Positions 50,505 through 59,091 of a stretch of 64,000 bases of DNA are shown piece after piece. A model generated the notes under the pieces. That model was not told where the DNA came from and did no database searches. It saw nothing but the letters and a program-made list of their open reading frames with translations. Position 1 is the first letter of the stretch. Every line of letters begins with the position of its first letter. Origin of the DNA: Gemmatimonadota bacterium (GTDB taxonomy: Bacteria > Gemmatimonadota > Gemmatimonadetes > Longimicrobiales > Gaopeijiaceae); assembly GCA_009838975.1 (NCBI GenBank), contig VXQO01000156.1, forward strand, positions 18,251 to 82,250. The letters run 5' to 3'. The position numbers were made by a program, and so were the translations under genes.

Positions 50505-50550
50505 AAGGGGGCGGAGCGCCCCTTGCCAGACCGCCACGTTCAACGTGGCG
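50505..50550. repeat. Inverted G/C hairpin copy 3 and a 19-bp palindrome
   Basis: AAGGGG and CCCCTT arms (50505-50510, 50519-50524), with TCTGGC/GACCCC-type flanks, form the inverted copy of the 49013 unit. Immediately after it is CGCCACGTT-C-AACGTGGCG (50532-50550), a perfect 9+1+9 palindrome. Both lie downstream of the minus-strand membrane-protein gene and upstream of the propeller, so termination or a binding site is possible. Confidence 0.5.
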
Positions 50551-50604
50551 TCGGCTGGCTCAGCACTAACTCAGGACTAGCTCAGGGCTGGCAGCGGCCA
50601 TGCG

Positions 50605-51234
50605 TTAGCGGCCTCCGGATTCGATCTGTGGAACCTCTTCCTCGGGCTCCTTCTCGCGGGGGCCGAAGCGGACGAGCAGTCCGCCTAGGAACAAGGCGAT
50701 TAGCCAGAGGAAGAGGCTGAACGCGGTGGCCTCCTCCGCCACGGAGACATCGGTGGCGATGGTGCTCATCAGAACGCCGAGCCAGAGGGCGAAATTCTGG
50801 AGCTGGAAATCGAGCTGGTCGCCGCGCTTCATGCTCTGCACTGCCCGCAGCACGAGGTAGAGCACGGCACCGCCGAAACTTAGGAACGCGGCGGACTCGG
50901 AGATGGCCTGGATGAACCCGAACGCGGCCCCTACGGCACCGCCCGAGAGAATGCGCAGGGGCGAAGGCGAACTCGACTTGCGGGTGCGGGTCCGCGGGAC
51001 CGCCGGCACCCGAGTCGCCTCCGGAACGCCGGATTCCGGGTCGGTAACGGACATCTCCGTGGCGACGAATTCCGCGAGCGCAGTTCTCGTCGCCTGCACG
51101 TCAATCCCGGCCTCGGCGGCGATGCGCTCCAGTTCCTCGGCGCTGAGCGTGTCTCCGCGGGCGTCGATCTCGGCCGCGCGCTGAAGAATGAGGGAGACCT
51201 GCGACGTCGTGAGCCTCAGCGGTGGGTCGGTCAT
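50605..51234 (-). CDS. Membrane protein with N-terminal helical domain (island cargo)
   Basis: The 209-residue protein has a cytoplasmic-type N-terminal domain (TTSQVSLILQRAAEIDARGD, LSAEELERIAAEAGIDVQAT), a repeated style seen in Gemmatimonadota proteins of unknown role. A Ser/Pro/Arg linker follows, then four hydrophobic segments from about residue 92 (ILSGGAVGAAFGFIQAI, AAFLSFGGAVLYLVLRAV, FALWLGVLMSTIA, FSLFLWLIALFLGGLLVRF) and an acidic tail PREKEPEEEVPQIE. I recognise no named family. It lies between the propeller and thioredoxin cargo on the same strand. Confidence 0.65.
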   Translation of the reverse strand: MTDPPLRLTTSQVSLILQRAAEIDARGDTLSAEELERIAAEAGIDVQATRTALAEFVATEMSVTDPESGVPEATRVPAVPRTRTRKSSSPSPLRILSGGAVGAAFGFIQAISESAAFLSFGGAVLYLVLRAVQSMKRGDQLDFQLQNFALWLGVLMSTIATDVSVAEEATAFSLFLWLIALFLGGLLVRFGPREKEPEEEVPQIESGGR

Positions 51235-51492
51235 GCGTCAGCCTCCCGATTCGATCTGCGGTGGGTCGGCATTTCGCTCCCGGCGAGGGACACCCGACGG
51301 ATAAGCAGCCCACCCCTTCAGGAAGGGAACGTCGAGGCCGGGCGCACGTCAATGTAGGTCGCTGCCGATAGCAGTCACCGGCAGCGTGCGACGGTGCAGT
51401 AGTCGCGTGGCGTACGATGGTTCTCGACTCCGGTGGTCACGTCGCTCGACGGGTAGTACGGACGAGGAACCGCAGCCTGCGCTCCGCATAGG

Positions 51493-53436
51493 CTACGGTT
51501 CCGGCGGCGGGTTGCCCCGGAGTTGCACGAGCGCCTCCACCTGCCTCGCGATATCAGCGACCTGCGAGAATGCGAAACGCACCCTGCCGCTGGCGTCCAG
51601 TATGAAATACGACGGGATCCCGCTGACGCCGAAAGCGTTCTTGGCCTCTGCGGCCAAGTCGTAGTACACGGGATAGGTTACGCCTCGGGCCGCGATGAAC
51701 TCTTCCATGTCGGAACCGGGTTGGTCGTCCGTCGTGATGGAGAGGATCTGGACGCCGGTGGACTCAAGGAGTTCGCGAAGCCGAACGACCTGTGGAATCT
51801 CGGCGACAGAATAGCCGCAAGACCGTGCCCAGAAGACGAGCACCGTGTTCCTGCCCTCGATGAGGTCCGAAAGGAGTACACGGTTTCCGTTCTTGTCGGC
51901 GAGGCTGCTGGACCTGGGTGCCCATCGGACAGTGTCCGCGACGATGCGCGGCAGCATCCGGGCTTCGGCTGACTCAAGAAGAGTGTGCCATTCCGGACTC
52001 TCGGTATTCTGTCCGACCAGCGCTGCCAGTGAATCCGCTTGGTCTGCATGCGTAAGAGGATCGGCCGCAACGACGGCATAGTCGCGCGCAGCACCGGCGG
52101 TGTCTCCCCGGGACAACTTCACGTCAGCGAGGCGTTGGAACACCTCCGGGTCCACCGCCGTGGCTGCCGCCTCCTCAAGAGCCTCCAACGCTTCGTCCTC
52201 CTCTCCCGCAGCGGAGAGAAGCTCGCTGTAGGTGACGAGCCGATCCGCCCACTGTCGGGCTCGGGTGCGGGCGTACTCGCTCACCGTCCGGCCAAGTGGT
52301 CTGCCGGGATGAGCCACCAGATCTGCGTGTTCCGTCCCGGCTCGCGCCTCGCGTTCCAGTCCTTGGCGCGCGAGTTCCAAGGCCCGCTCTCGACGCTCAG
52401 GGAAGCTGGCGAGCCTTCGCGCGGCAGAGAACTTGCTTCCCCCATCCGCGAGCATTCTCTCGATCCAGCGGTCGGCGGCTGGCAGGTCGGGCGCTCGGTT
52501 CCACTCAGTCGCGACATTCAGCGCCCAACTCAGCATCTGCGATCCGGTGCCTTCCGCGTCCGGCCAGTATTCTTCAAACGCCGCTAGCGCGGCGTCGGCG
52601 TCACGGTCCTCGAAAAACTTCTGCACGGTTTCGATGCCAACGATCTGAGCCCACGGGCGCGTGCCCCTGCCCTCATTCCGAGCACGCTCTGTCCAGAACG
52701 CCACCGCGACGGAATCCTCCACATCGTCCGCGTAGCCTTGGATCGCGACGACGGTGGCCGGGGGAAGCGGCGTCCGACGGGCGTACTCCTCATGGATGCC
52801 CGCGAAGTTTTGTTGGTGCCAAGCAAGCAAGCTGTCGCTCCCGGTGGAACCGAGCGCCACGTCCTCGTGGAACCGCAGCGTGCTCCACCCAGCCAAGAAG
52901 TCGGGATAGAGTTCCATCGCAAGTCGATTGGATTCGTAAGCGGTGATCCAGTTGCGGCCAGCGAAGTCGTAAGCGCGCTGCATCAGCGAGTGATACAGGG
53001 GTTGGCCATCCTCGGCATGGATCAACAGCTCGAACAGATCCCTTCCGTTGGCGTCGATGCGCTGTCCCGTCTTTTCCTCGACCACGAAGGCGGCGTACAC
53101 GACTTGGTCGGGAAGGGTGAAGCTCGCGGCGAAAGTGCCATTCGGTTCCGGCTTCAGAATGGCGAAGGCGGTGTTGCGCAAGCCGCCGTTGTACATGCCG
53201 TCGCGTTCCGTCCGGAAGTGACCGCGCAGCACGAGTTCCTGCTCACCTGCCAGCCTCTCGATCGGCGTATAGGTCACTTCAATGCGGGAGTTGGGCACCG
53301 GAGCCTCCGGGGAGAACCGTAGTCGGCGTTCGCCGGCACGCTCACTCTCTTGTCCACTCACGACGCCCGGAAGAAGCCCAAGGACGCACCAGACCACCAA
53401 TCCGGGCCGACCGATCCTGATCGTGCTCTCAATCAT
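51493..53436 (-). CDS. Exported TlpA-like thioredoxin with CxxS site and long helical N-terminal region (island cargo)
   Basis: The 647-residue protein has a signal peptide (LVVWCVLGLLPGVVSGQ). A beta-rich domain spans about 35-140, followed by a TPR-like helical region about 150-470 (LLSAAGEEDEALEALEEAAA, FQRLADVKLSRGDTAGAARDY). The C-terminal TlpA/thioredoxin domain has NTVLVFWARSCGYSVAEIP near 545, where the usual WCGPC is SCGYS, so the second cysteine is a serine. The cis-proline is in VSGIPSYFILDASG near 613. A CxxS thioredoxin can trap or reduce mixed disulfides but not make a normal dithiol cycle. It probably acts in the periplasm; a partner is unknown. Confidence 0.8.
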   Translation of the reverse strand: MIESTIRIGRPGLVVWCVLGLLPGVVSGQESERAGERRLRFSPEAPVPNSRIEVTYTPIERLAGEQELVLRGHFRTERDGMYNGGLRNTAFAILKPEPNGTFAASFTLPDQVVYAAFVVEEKTGQRIDANGRDLFELLIHAEDGQPLYHSLMQRAYDFAGRNWITAYESNRLAMELYPDFLAGWSTLRFHEDVALGSTGSDSLLAWHQQNFAGIHEEYARRTPLPPATVVAIQGYADDVEDSVAVAFWTERARNEGRGTRPWAQIVGIETVQKFFEDRDADAALAAFEEYWPDAEGTGSQMLSWALNVATEWNRAPDLPAADRWIERMLADGGSKFSAARRLASFPERRERALELARQGLEREARAGTEHADLVAHPGRPLGRTVSEYARTRARQWADRLVTYSELLSAAGEEDEALEALEEAAATAVDPEVFQRLADVKLSRGDTAGAARDYAVVAADPLTHADQADSLAALVGQNTESPEWHTLLESAEARMLPRIVADTVRWAPRSSSLADKNGNRVLLSDLIEGRNTVLVFWARSCGYSVAEIPQVVRLRELLESTGVQILSITTDDQPGSDMEEFIAARGVTYPVYYDLAAEAKNAFGVSGIPSYFILDASGRVRFAFSQVADIARQVEALVQLRGNPPPEP

Positions 53437-53820
53437 CAGGTGCTACCCTCTGTGCTGGGTTGGTGATGGCCCACTCGACGATCGCGTGGACCAGGGAACA
53501 TGGCACCATCGTGGTTCCTGTTCTCCTCTCGTAGCTTTCAGAAGTGAGACGCCACCAAAGGTAAGGAACGTTTACCTGACATCACCGTAGGATGGCGCTG
53601 GCCGACCTCGCAAGCAGAGGCAATCCACCTCGCTGAGCCCAGCCCCCCCGATCCACTCACAAGTCACGCTCGCCAAGGCCTGACCGAACAGCTAACGGTC
53701 CGGGGAGGTCTTTGGAGCCCCAGAGTGTTCCCGTTTGAGAACAGGGATGGAATGTGGGGATACCGGACCACGACATATCTAAATGATTGATAATAATAGC
53801 GTTATGCGATCCCGTTTACG
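53437..53820. other. Non-coding right end of the island
   Basis: No gene is visible. The stretch includes the inverted repeat GGTAA-GGAAC-GTTTACC (53560-53576), similar to the symmetry around the left junction, and an AT-rich patch (about 53777-53803) just inside the right repeat. These are plausible integrase arm or accessory sites. A further GTTTACG abuts the right core. Confidence 0.5.
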
Positions 53821-54140
53821 ACGGTGACGTTTGCGGTACCCTCCGCGACTCCCGACAGGGTCACCGTGCTGTTCACCAAGGTTGAGGTCACCACGCCCGC
53901 GTCCGATGTCTCCACCGCATATGTCAGCATGTCCCCGTCCGGGTCGCTGAAGTACCCGGATACATCCAGCGTGTCGGCGCCTCCGACCCGCACGCTCCGG
54001 TCGGCAATCGCGCCTTCTGCGACGGGAGCACGGTTGGCGGGTGGAGGCGGCTCGACCGCGGCCTCGCCACACGTAGCGATCAGGGTGCCGGTCGCCAGCA
54101 CGAGGATCGCCAGGGAGCGGGTCCCGACCGGCACAATCAC
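53802..54140 (-). pseudogene. 5' part of the interrupted metalloprotease gene
   Basis: The 112-residue frame begins with a lipoprotein signal (LAILVLATGTLIATCGEA), a Pro-rich linker, and a cadherin/Ig-like domain (SVRVGGADTLDVSGYFSDPD, TLSGVAEGTANVTV). The last five codons after NVTV (VNGIA) belong to the island. Its ATG overlaps the stop of the upstream hydrolase gene. Rejoined to the fragment at 45042-47262 across one 12-bp repeat, it gives a continuous 846-residue lipoprotein protease. As it stands it could express only a short secreted Ig-like lipoprotein. Confidence 0.85.
53821..53832. repeat. Right attachment repeat (12-bp core ACGGTGACGTTT)
   Basis: The sequence is identical to 47263-47274. 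On the chromosomal side it continues directly into the 5' part of the metalloprotease gene (GCGGTACCC..., encoding EGTA on the minus strand). Confidence 0.8.
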
Positions 54141-56107
54141 CCCGGTGGAACGCGGGCTGCCCTGAACCCCGGGTGCAGCCTCGACACTCCCACGTCATCC
54201 ACAACCACGGTGCCGGCGTCGCTCCCGTCGAAGACCAGCGCCACCGCGCGCAGCGTGCCGGGGTCGAAGGCGGGATTGTCCGCGGCGAAGTCGTCGAGCG
54301 GAATGGAGAAGTGCTGCAGGATCAGCTCCCAGGGATTGGCGAAGCGGTTGTCCTCGATGTCGCGGCGGCGCAGCACCCGGATGGTTAGCGGCCTGCGCAA
54401 CGCGCCGTAGCCGGTCAGGCCGACCCGCGCGGTGTCGCCGTCCGCGTCGACGGCCGCGACGGTCAGCTGGAGAGGCGGCTTTTCCTCGTCGTCGTCGCGA
54501 CCTCCGCGGCGGTCCTCGCGGGAACCCCGGTCTGAGCGGTCACGGTCGCCCTCCTCCACCCCCTCCCCCCCTTCCTCTTCGGCGTCGGGATGTTCCCGCG
54601 GACCCGGCTCGTCGTCGATGGCGCCCACGTGCATCTCAAGGGTGGTTTCGGGGCCAACCGACCATTCGTCCGCCAGGCCCGCCGGCAGCGAGAAGGTGAA
54701 TGCGGCGGGCGGTGCGGGGTCGTCGGAGCCCCGGTAGCTGTTGTTCCAGCCTAGCCAGAGCGCCTGGTTGAGCTGGGAGGACGAGGTGGTGGCGCGGTTG
54801 CTGGAGCGGAGATCGAGTCGGCCCTCGCGCCAGGTGCTGAAGTCGGTGCCGTGGAGGCTGACGCCGGGGGCCGAACCGGTGGTGACGTCGATGTCCTCCT
54901 CGAAGTCGGCGAGGGGACGGAAGGACGAGTCCATGAACCGGGTGATGTACATGGTCTTCGGGAGCCATGCGCCGGCCACGCGGTGGTCGCGGAAGAGGGG
55001 GCGATAGCGGTCGTCAGCCTTGAGGGTGATGTCGAGGAAGGCGGAGACGAACACGCGGCCGAACTCGCGCTGGTCCTCGGGCGGCAGCAGGCCGTCGAGC
55101 GCGAGGATGCGAGGGCTGCGCGGACCGTTGTCGTGCGCGCCCCAGACGGTGTTCCACTGGCCGTGGTTGGCGCGGTAGACGTAGACGGCCGATTTGAACA
55201 TGTCGCTGCCCGAATCGAACTGCAGGCGGTTGAAGATGCGAAGGCCGTGGAAGCTGGTGACGTCGCCGTCGTGCGAGCCGTGGAACACAAGGTAGTTGAC
55301 GTCGCGGAGCGGGGCGCGCCGGTCGGCGGGAAGGTACTGGCCGTCCACGGGGGCGATCGAGATCACGGACCTGATGTCGAAGCCGAAGTCGAATTCGAGC
55401 GAGGCGTCGTCGGGGTAGCGGGTGAGGCGATTGAACGCCGCCGCGAGCGCCACCGCCTCACCGCCGCGTGAGTGCCCGATGAGGGCGATGTTGTCCATGT
55501 CCACGCGGTTGTGGAAGGGCCCGTCCGGGTCGTCGTTGAAACGCTGCCACTCTTGCAGGTGCTTGAGGAGAAGCCAGCCGCGCCCGTCGTTCTCCTCGCG
55601 GATCCCGCCGTTGATGAAGTTCATGTCGACCGAGGCGAGGATGTATCCCCGGCTGGCGAGCAGTTCGCCGAGCCAGTCGTACCCGGGGTCCGAGAAGTCG
55701 CGCATGTTGTGGTTGCCGTGCACGACCAGGACGAGGGGATGGGGACCGGGGTCGTCGGGGTACCAGACGCGCGCGTTGATGGGGAAGCTGTCGGGGGAGA
55801 ACCCCCAGTAGCTGTTCCGCGATTTCGCCGAGGCGCCGAGGCTGACCAGCCCGGAGGCGTCGACGGTCTCGGTGACGATCGCCACCGAGTCGCGGTATTC
55901 GGGGCGGTTCCTGTCCGTTCCGCTCCCGTAATACAGGGTGAGGATTTCGTGCGGACCGGGAAGGGCGGGGTTGGGGTGGTCGAGGTGGTGGCCGGCGAGA
56001 ACCGTGGCCGCGTCGGAGGGAGTGAGTTCGAGGGAGCCGGCGCAGGCGATGCCCAGAGTGGCGGCCACGGCGACGGGTGCGGCGAGAGCTGTTTTGCGAA
56101 GTGTCAT
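54137..56107 (-). CDS. Lipoprotein alpha/beta-hydrolase (chlorophyllase/PAF-acetylhydrolase-like)
   Basis: The 656-residue protein has a lipoprotein signal (APVAVAATLGIACAGS). The hydrolase domain shows VVHGNHNMRDFSDPGYDW near residue 145, nucleophile elbow IGHSRGGEAVALAAA near 225, VFHGSHDGDVTSF with the likely Asp near 288, and His in ANHGQWNTVWG near 323. A second beta-rich part carries an acidic, Arg/Asp-rich insert (around residues 510-550) and ends in a jelly-roll-like strand set (VALVFDGSDAGTVVVDDV). It was the gene before the now-split metalloprotease in an ATGA-coupled operon. Substrate unknown. Confidence 0.8.
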   Translation of the reverse strand: MTLRKTALAAPVAVAATLGIACAGSLELTPSDAATVLAGHHLDHPNPALPGPHEILTLYYGSGTDRNRPEYRDSVAIVTETVDASGLVSLGASAKSRNSYWGFSPDSFPINARVWYPDDPGPHPLVLVVHGNHNMRDFSDPGYDWLGELLASRGYILASVDMNFINGGIREENDGRGWLLLKHLQEWQRFNDDPDGPFHNRVDMDNIALIGHSRGGEAVALAAAFNRLTRYPDDASLEFDFGFDIRSVISIAPVDGQYLPADRRAPLRDVNYLVFHGSHDGDVTSFHGLRIFNRLQFDSGSDMFKSAVYVYRANHGQWNTVWGAHDNGPRSPRILALDGLLPPEDQREFGRVFVSAFLDITLKADDRYRPLFRDHRVAGAWLPKTMYITRFMDSSFRPLADFEEDIDVTTGSAPGVSLHGTDFSTWREGRLDLRSSNRATTSSSQLNQALWLGWNNSYRGSDDPAPPAAFTFSLPAGLADEWSVGPETTLEMHVGAIDDEPGPREHPDAEEEGGEGVEEGDRDRSDRGSREDRRGGRDDDEEKPPLQLTVAAVDADGDTARVGLTGYGALRRPLTIRVLRRRDIEDNRFANPWELILQHFSIPLDDFAADNPAFDPGTLRAVALVFDGSDAGTVVVDDVGVSRLHPGFRAARVPPG

Positions 56108-56212
56108 CGGGGCATAGTCGGGCGTATTCGCGCCCGGAGCAAGCAACCGGCTAACCTTCGGGGCGCCCGTTCCGGCGCGGACCGGACCGACCAACCAACG
56201 GCAACGGGGACG

Positions 56213-58342
56213 ATGGCCACACTAAAGCGCGAACTCGGGCTCTTCGACGTGTACGCGATCGCGACCGGCGCGACCCTCAGTTCGGGCTTCTTCCTGCTGC
56301 CCGGCCTGGCCGCCGCGCAGGCCGGGAGTGCGATCCCCTTTGCGTACCTGCTGGCGGGCCTCCTGCTCCTGCCCGGCATACTCAGCATGGCGGAACTGTC
56401 CACCGCCATGCCCCGGGCCGGCGGGATCTACTACTTCCTGGACCGCAGCATGGGCCAGCGGGTCGGCACGATCGGTGGTTTCGGCACCTGGACCACGCTG
56501 ACCCTCAAGTCGGCCTTTGCCCTCGTCGGCCTCGGCGCCTACCTGCAGGTCTACTTCCCCGAGGCCCCCGCCGGCCCGATCTCCTTCGCATTCGCGATGG
56601 GCTTCGCCGCGGTCAACCTCTTCGGGGCCAAGAAGACCAGCGCCATCCAGCTGGTCCTCACCGTGGTCCTCCTGGCGATGCTGGGCTGGCTGATCGGCAC
56701 CGGCATCACCGCCGTGGATCCCGGCGTATTCGATGGCGCCTTCGACCTGGGCGCGTCGCCGTTCTTCGCCACGGTCGGCCTGGTGATCGTCTCCTACATG
56801 GGGCTCACCCACGTGGCTTCGGTCTCGGAAGAGGTGAAGAACCCGGACCGCAACCTGGCACTGGGCATGCTGCTGGCTTTCGCCACCGTGCTCCTCGTTT
56901 ACGTGCTCGGCACCTGGGCCATGGTGGGCGCGGTGGGCGTCGGCGCGCTCTCCGCCGATGGCGGCAACCTGGCCCCCGCCGCATCGATGGCCAGGGCCGT
57001 CGCGGGCCCTGCGGGCGAGGCGGTCATGACGGTGGCCGCCGTCGTGGCCTTCACCTCGGTGGGGAACGCCGGCGTCCTGTCCGCGAGCCGCTACCCGCTG
57101 GCCATGAGCCGCGATCACGTGCTACCGGCCTCGATGCGCCGGATCAGCCGCTGGGGCACACCCTGGGTCGCCGTCCTTGCAACCGTGGTCCTGATCATCC
57201 TGTGGCTGGCGCTCTTCGACCCATCGGCCATCGCCAAGCTCGCGAGCGCCTTCCAGCTGATCATGTTCGCGCTGGCGTGCCTGGCGGTGATCGTCATGCG
57301 CGAGAGCGGCCTCGCGCCGTACGACCCCGGCTTCCGCGCGCCCCTGTATCCCTGGGTCCAGATCGTCGGCATCGTCATCCCGCTGCCGCTGATCGTCCAG
57401 ATGGGCTGGATGGCCACCCTGCTCAGCGTCGTCTTCGTCGTCTTCGGCATCCTCTGGTACAGCTTCTACACCCGCGACCACGTACGCCGCGAGGGCGCCA
57501 TCTACCACGTCTTCGAGCGGCTGGGCCAGCAGCGCAACGAGGGGCTGGAGCGCGAACTGCGCCAGATCCTGAAGGAGAAGGGCGTGCGCGACGCGGACCC
57601 CTTCGAGGAGCTCATCGCGTCTTCTGATGTTCTGGACTACGAGGGCGAAGTTCCCTTCTCGGCGCTGGTGACCCGCGCGTCGCAGGCGCTTTCCCGACAG
57701 CTTGGAGTGAATGCCGACCGTCTCGCCCGGGGACTTTTCGACAGCACCGGCAGCGGCCTCACGCCGATGTCCGAGGGCGTCGTCCTCCCGCACCTTCACC
57801 TGGACGACATCCCGGGGCCCCGCATGGTGCTCGCCCGGGTGCGCGGCGGGATCGCGATCGACACGGGGGAACCCGACGTGGCCCCGGCCGAAGACGAAGT
57901 CATCCAGGCCGCCTTCTTCCTCGCGAGCCCGGCCGCCGACCACGGCCGCCATCTGCGCATCCTCGCCCAGATCGCGGGGCGGGTGGACGACGAGAGCTTC
58001 CTGACCGAGTGGCTGGAGGCCGAGGACAACCTTGAGCTGCGCGAGGTCATGCTGCGCGACGAACGCATGCTCGTCGTCGAGGTGCTGCACGAGGGAGCGA
58101 GCAGCACGCTGGCGGGGATGACGATCGAGGACATGGCGCTGCCCGAAAGCACGCTGGCGGCCATGATCCGGCGACGCGGACAGCTCGTCGTTCCGCACGA
58201 GGACACGGTCGTCGAGACCGGTGACCGCCTCACGATCCTCGGCTCCCCCCGCGACATCATAGACCTGCGGCACCGCTACGACGTCCACGCCACAACCGCG
58301 CCGCGCTGGTGGAGACGCAGGAGGCAGGGCCGCGCGTCATGA
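56213..58342 (+). CDS. APC-family permease fused to PTS EIIA-like and TrkA_C domains
   Basis: The 709-residue protein has 12 hydrophobic segments up to about residue 425, with APC motifs (ATGATLSSGFFLLPG near 17, MPRAGGIYYFLDR near 64, SVSEEVKNPDRNL near 205). From about 475 to 600 comes a PTS EIIA type-2-like domain (LVTRASQALSRQLGV, EGVVLPHLHLDD with the phosphorylatable His near 528). From about 625 to 700 comes a TrkA_C domain (VVPHEDTVVETGDRLTILGS). It is probably an amino-acid transporter gated by phosphorylation state and/or a small ligand. The stop overlaps the DUF72 start (ATGA). Confidence 0.85.
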   Translation: MATLKRELGLFDVYAIATGATLSSGFFLLPGLAAAQAGSAIPFAYLLAGLLLLPGILSMAELSTAMPRAGGIYYFLDRSMGQRVGTIGGFGTWTTLTLKSAFALVGLGAYLQVYFPEAPAGPISFAFAMGFAAVNLFGAKKTSAIQLVLTVVLLAMLGWLIGTGITAVDPGVFDGAFDLGASPFFATVGLVIVSYMGLTHVASVSEEVKNPDRNLALGMLLAFATVLLVYVLGTWAMVGAVGVGALSADGGNLAPAASMARAVAGPAGEAVMTVAAVVAFTSVGNAGVLSASRYPLAMSRDHVLPASMRRISRWGTPWVAVLATVVLIILWLALFDPSAIAKLASAFQLIMFALACLAVIVMRESGLAPYDPGFRAPLYPWVQIVGIVIPLPLIVQMGWMATLLSVVFVVFGILWYSFYTRDHVRREGAIYHVFERLGQQRNEGLERELRQILKEKGVRDADPFEELIASSDVLDYEGEVPFSALVTRASQALSRQLGVNADRLARGLFDSTGSGLTPMSEGVVLPHLHLDDIPGPRMVLARVRGGIAIDTGEPDVAPAEDEVIQAAFFLASPAADHGRHLRILAQIAGRVDDESFLTEWLEAEDNLELREVMLRDERMLVVEVLHEGASSTLAGMTIEDMALPESTLAAMIRRRGQLVVPHEDTVVETGDRLTILGSPRDIIDLRHRYDVHATTAPRWWRRRRQGRAS

Positions 58343-59064
58343 GGCTGTGGACCGGCACCAGCGGCTTCTCCTACAAGGAGTGGAAGGGCAGCTTCTATCC
58401 CGAGAGACTGCCTGCCAACAAAATGCTGGCGTACTACTCGACGCAGCTCACCAGCGTCGAGATCAACAACACCTTCTACCGCCTGCCCCGCGCCGAACTG
58501 CTCGAGAAATGGGCCGCGCAGGTCCCGGACGACTTCTCTTTCGTTCTGAAGGCGAGCAGGAGGATCACCCACATGAAGCGCCTCAAGGACGCCGGCGATC
58601 CGCTGGAATACCTGGTGCGCACCGCGGTGGGAGCGTTGGGACCCCGGCTCGGCCCCATCCTCTTCCAGTTGCCTCCCTACCTGCGCGCCGACGTGGAGCG
58701 CCTCAGCGACTTCCTGGCGCTTCTGTCGGAAGGCGTGGGCGCCCCGGAGGGCTTCCGCGCCGCGTTCGAGTTCCGGCACCCCAGCTGGTTCACCGACGAG
58801 GTCTACCAGGCGCTGGCCGATCACGGCGCCGCGCTGGTCACCGCCGACACCGGCGAGGGCGACCCCCCGGTCGTGGCGACGGCCTCATTCGGCTACGCGC
58901 GCCTGCGGCGCCCTGGCTACGATGACAGCGAGCTTGCCCGGTGGGCGGAGGCGCTGCGGCAACCCGGCTGGAGCGACGTCTTCGTCTTCTTCAAACACGA
59001 GGACGAAGGCGCGGGGCCTCGGATGGCGGCGGGCTTCAGCGAGATCTGGGGCGCGGCGAGCTGA
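58339..59064 (+). CDS. DUF72 (YecE-like) TIM-barrel protein
   Basis: The 241-residue protein has all DUF72 landmarks: WTGTSGFSYKEWKGSFYPE at the start, YYSTQLTSVEINNTFYRLP near residue 35, FVLKASRRITHMKRL near 73, GPILFQLPP near 110, AAFEFRHPSWF near 143, and YARLRRPGYDD near 195. The function of the family is unknown. Translation is coupled to the permease fusion by an ATGA overlap. It converges with surE. Confidence 0.9.
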   Translation: MRLWTGTSGFSYKEWKGSFYPERLPANKMLAYYSTQLTSVEINNTFYRLPRAELLEKWAAQVPDDFSFVLKASRRITHMKRLKDAGDPLEYLVRTAVGALGPRLGPILFQLPPYLRADVERLSDFLALLSEGVGAPEGFRAAFEFRHPSWFTDEVYQALADHGAALVTADTGEGDPPVVATASFGYARLRRPGYDDSELARWAEALRQPGWSDVFVFFKHEDEGAGPRMAAGFSEIWGAAS

Positions 59065-59091
59065 GCCTGTGCGTGCCGCGCGAGGGCGCGC

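Larger units (their letters stand above)
47275..53832. mobile_element. 6,558-bp integrative element inserted in a metalloprotease gene
   Basis: The element is bounded by 12-bp direct repeats. Its integrase gene begins about 150 bp from the left junction. Removing one repeat plus the element joins ...GVAEGTANVTV to TARDPGG... in frame; the lengths (320 + 2,221 nt) sum to a multiple of three, giving 846 residues. Cargo, all on the minus strand, is a beta-propeller protein, a small multi-pass membrane protein and a TlpA-like thioredoxin. There are no replication, transfer or structural phage genes. Insertion into a protein-coding domain rather than a tRNA is unusual for a P4-type integrase. The repeats and restored frame are seen directly; mobility is inferred. 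Confidence 0.85.
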
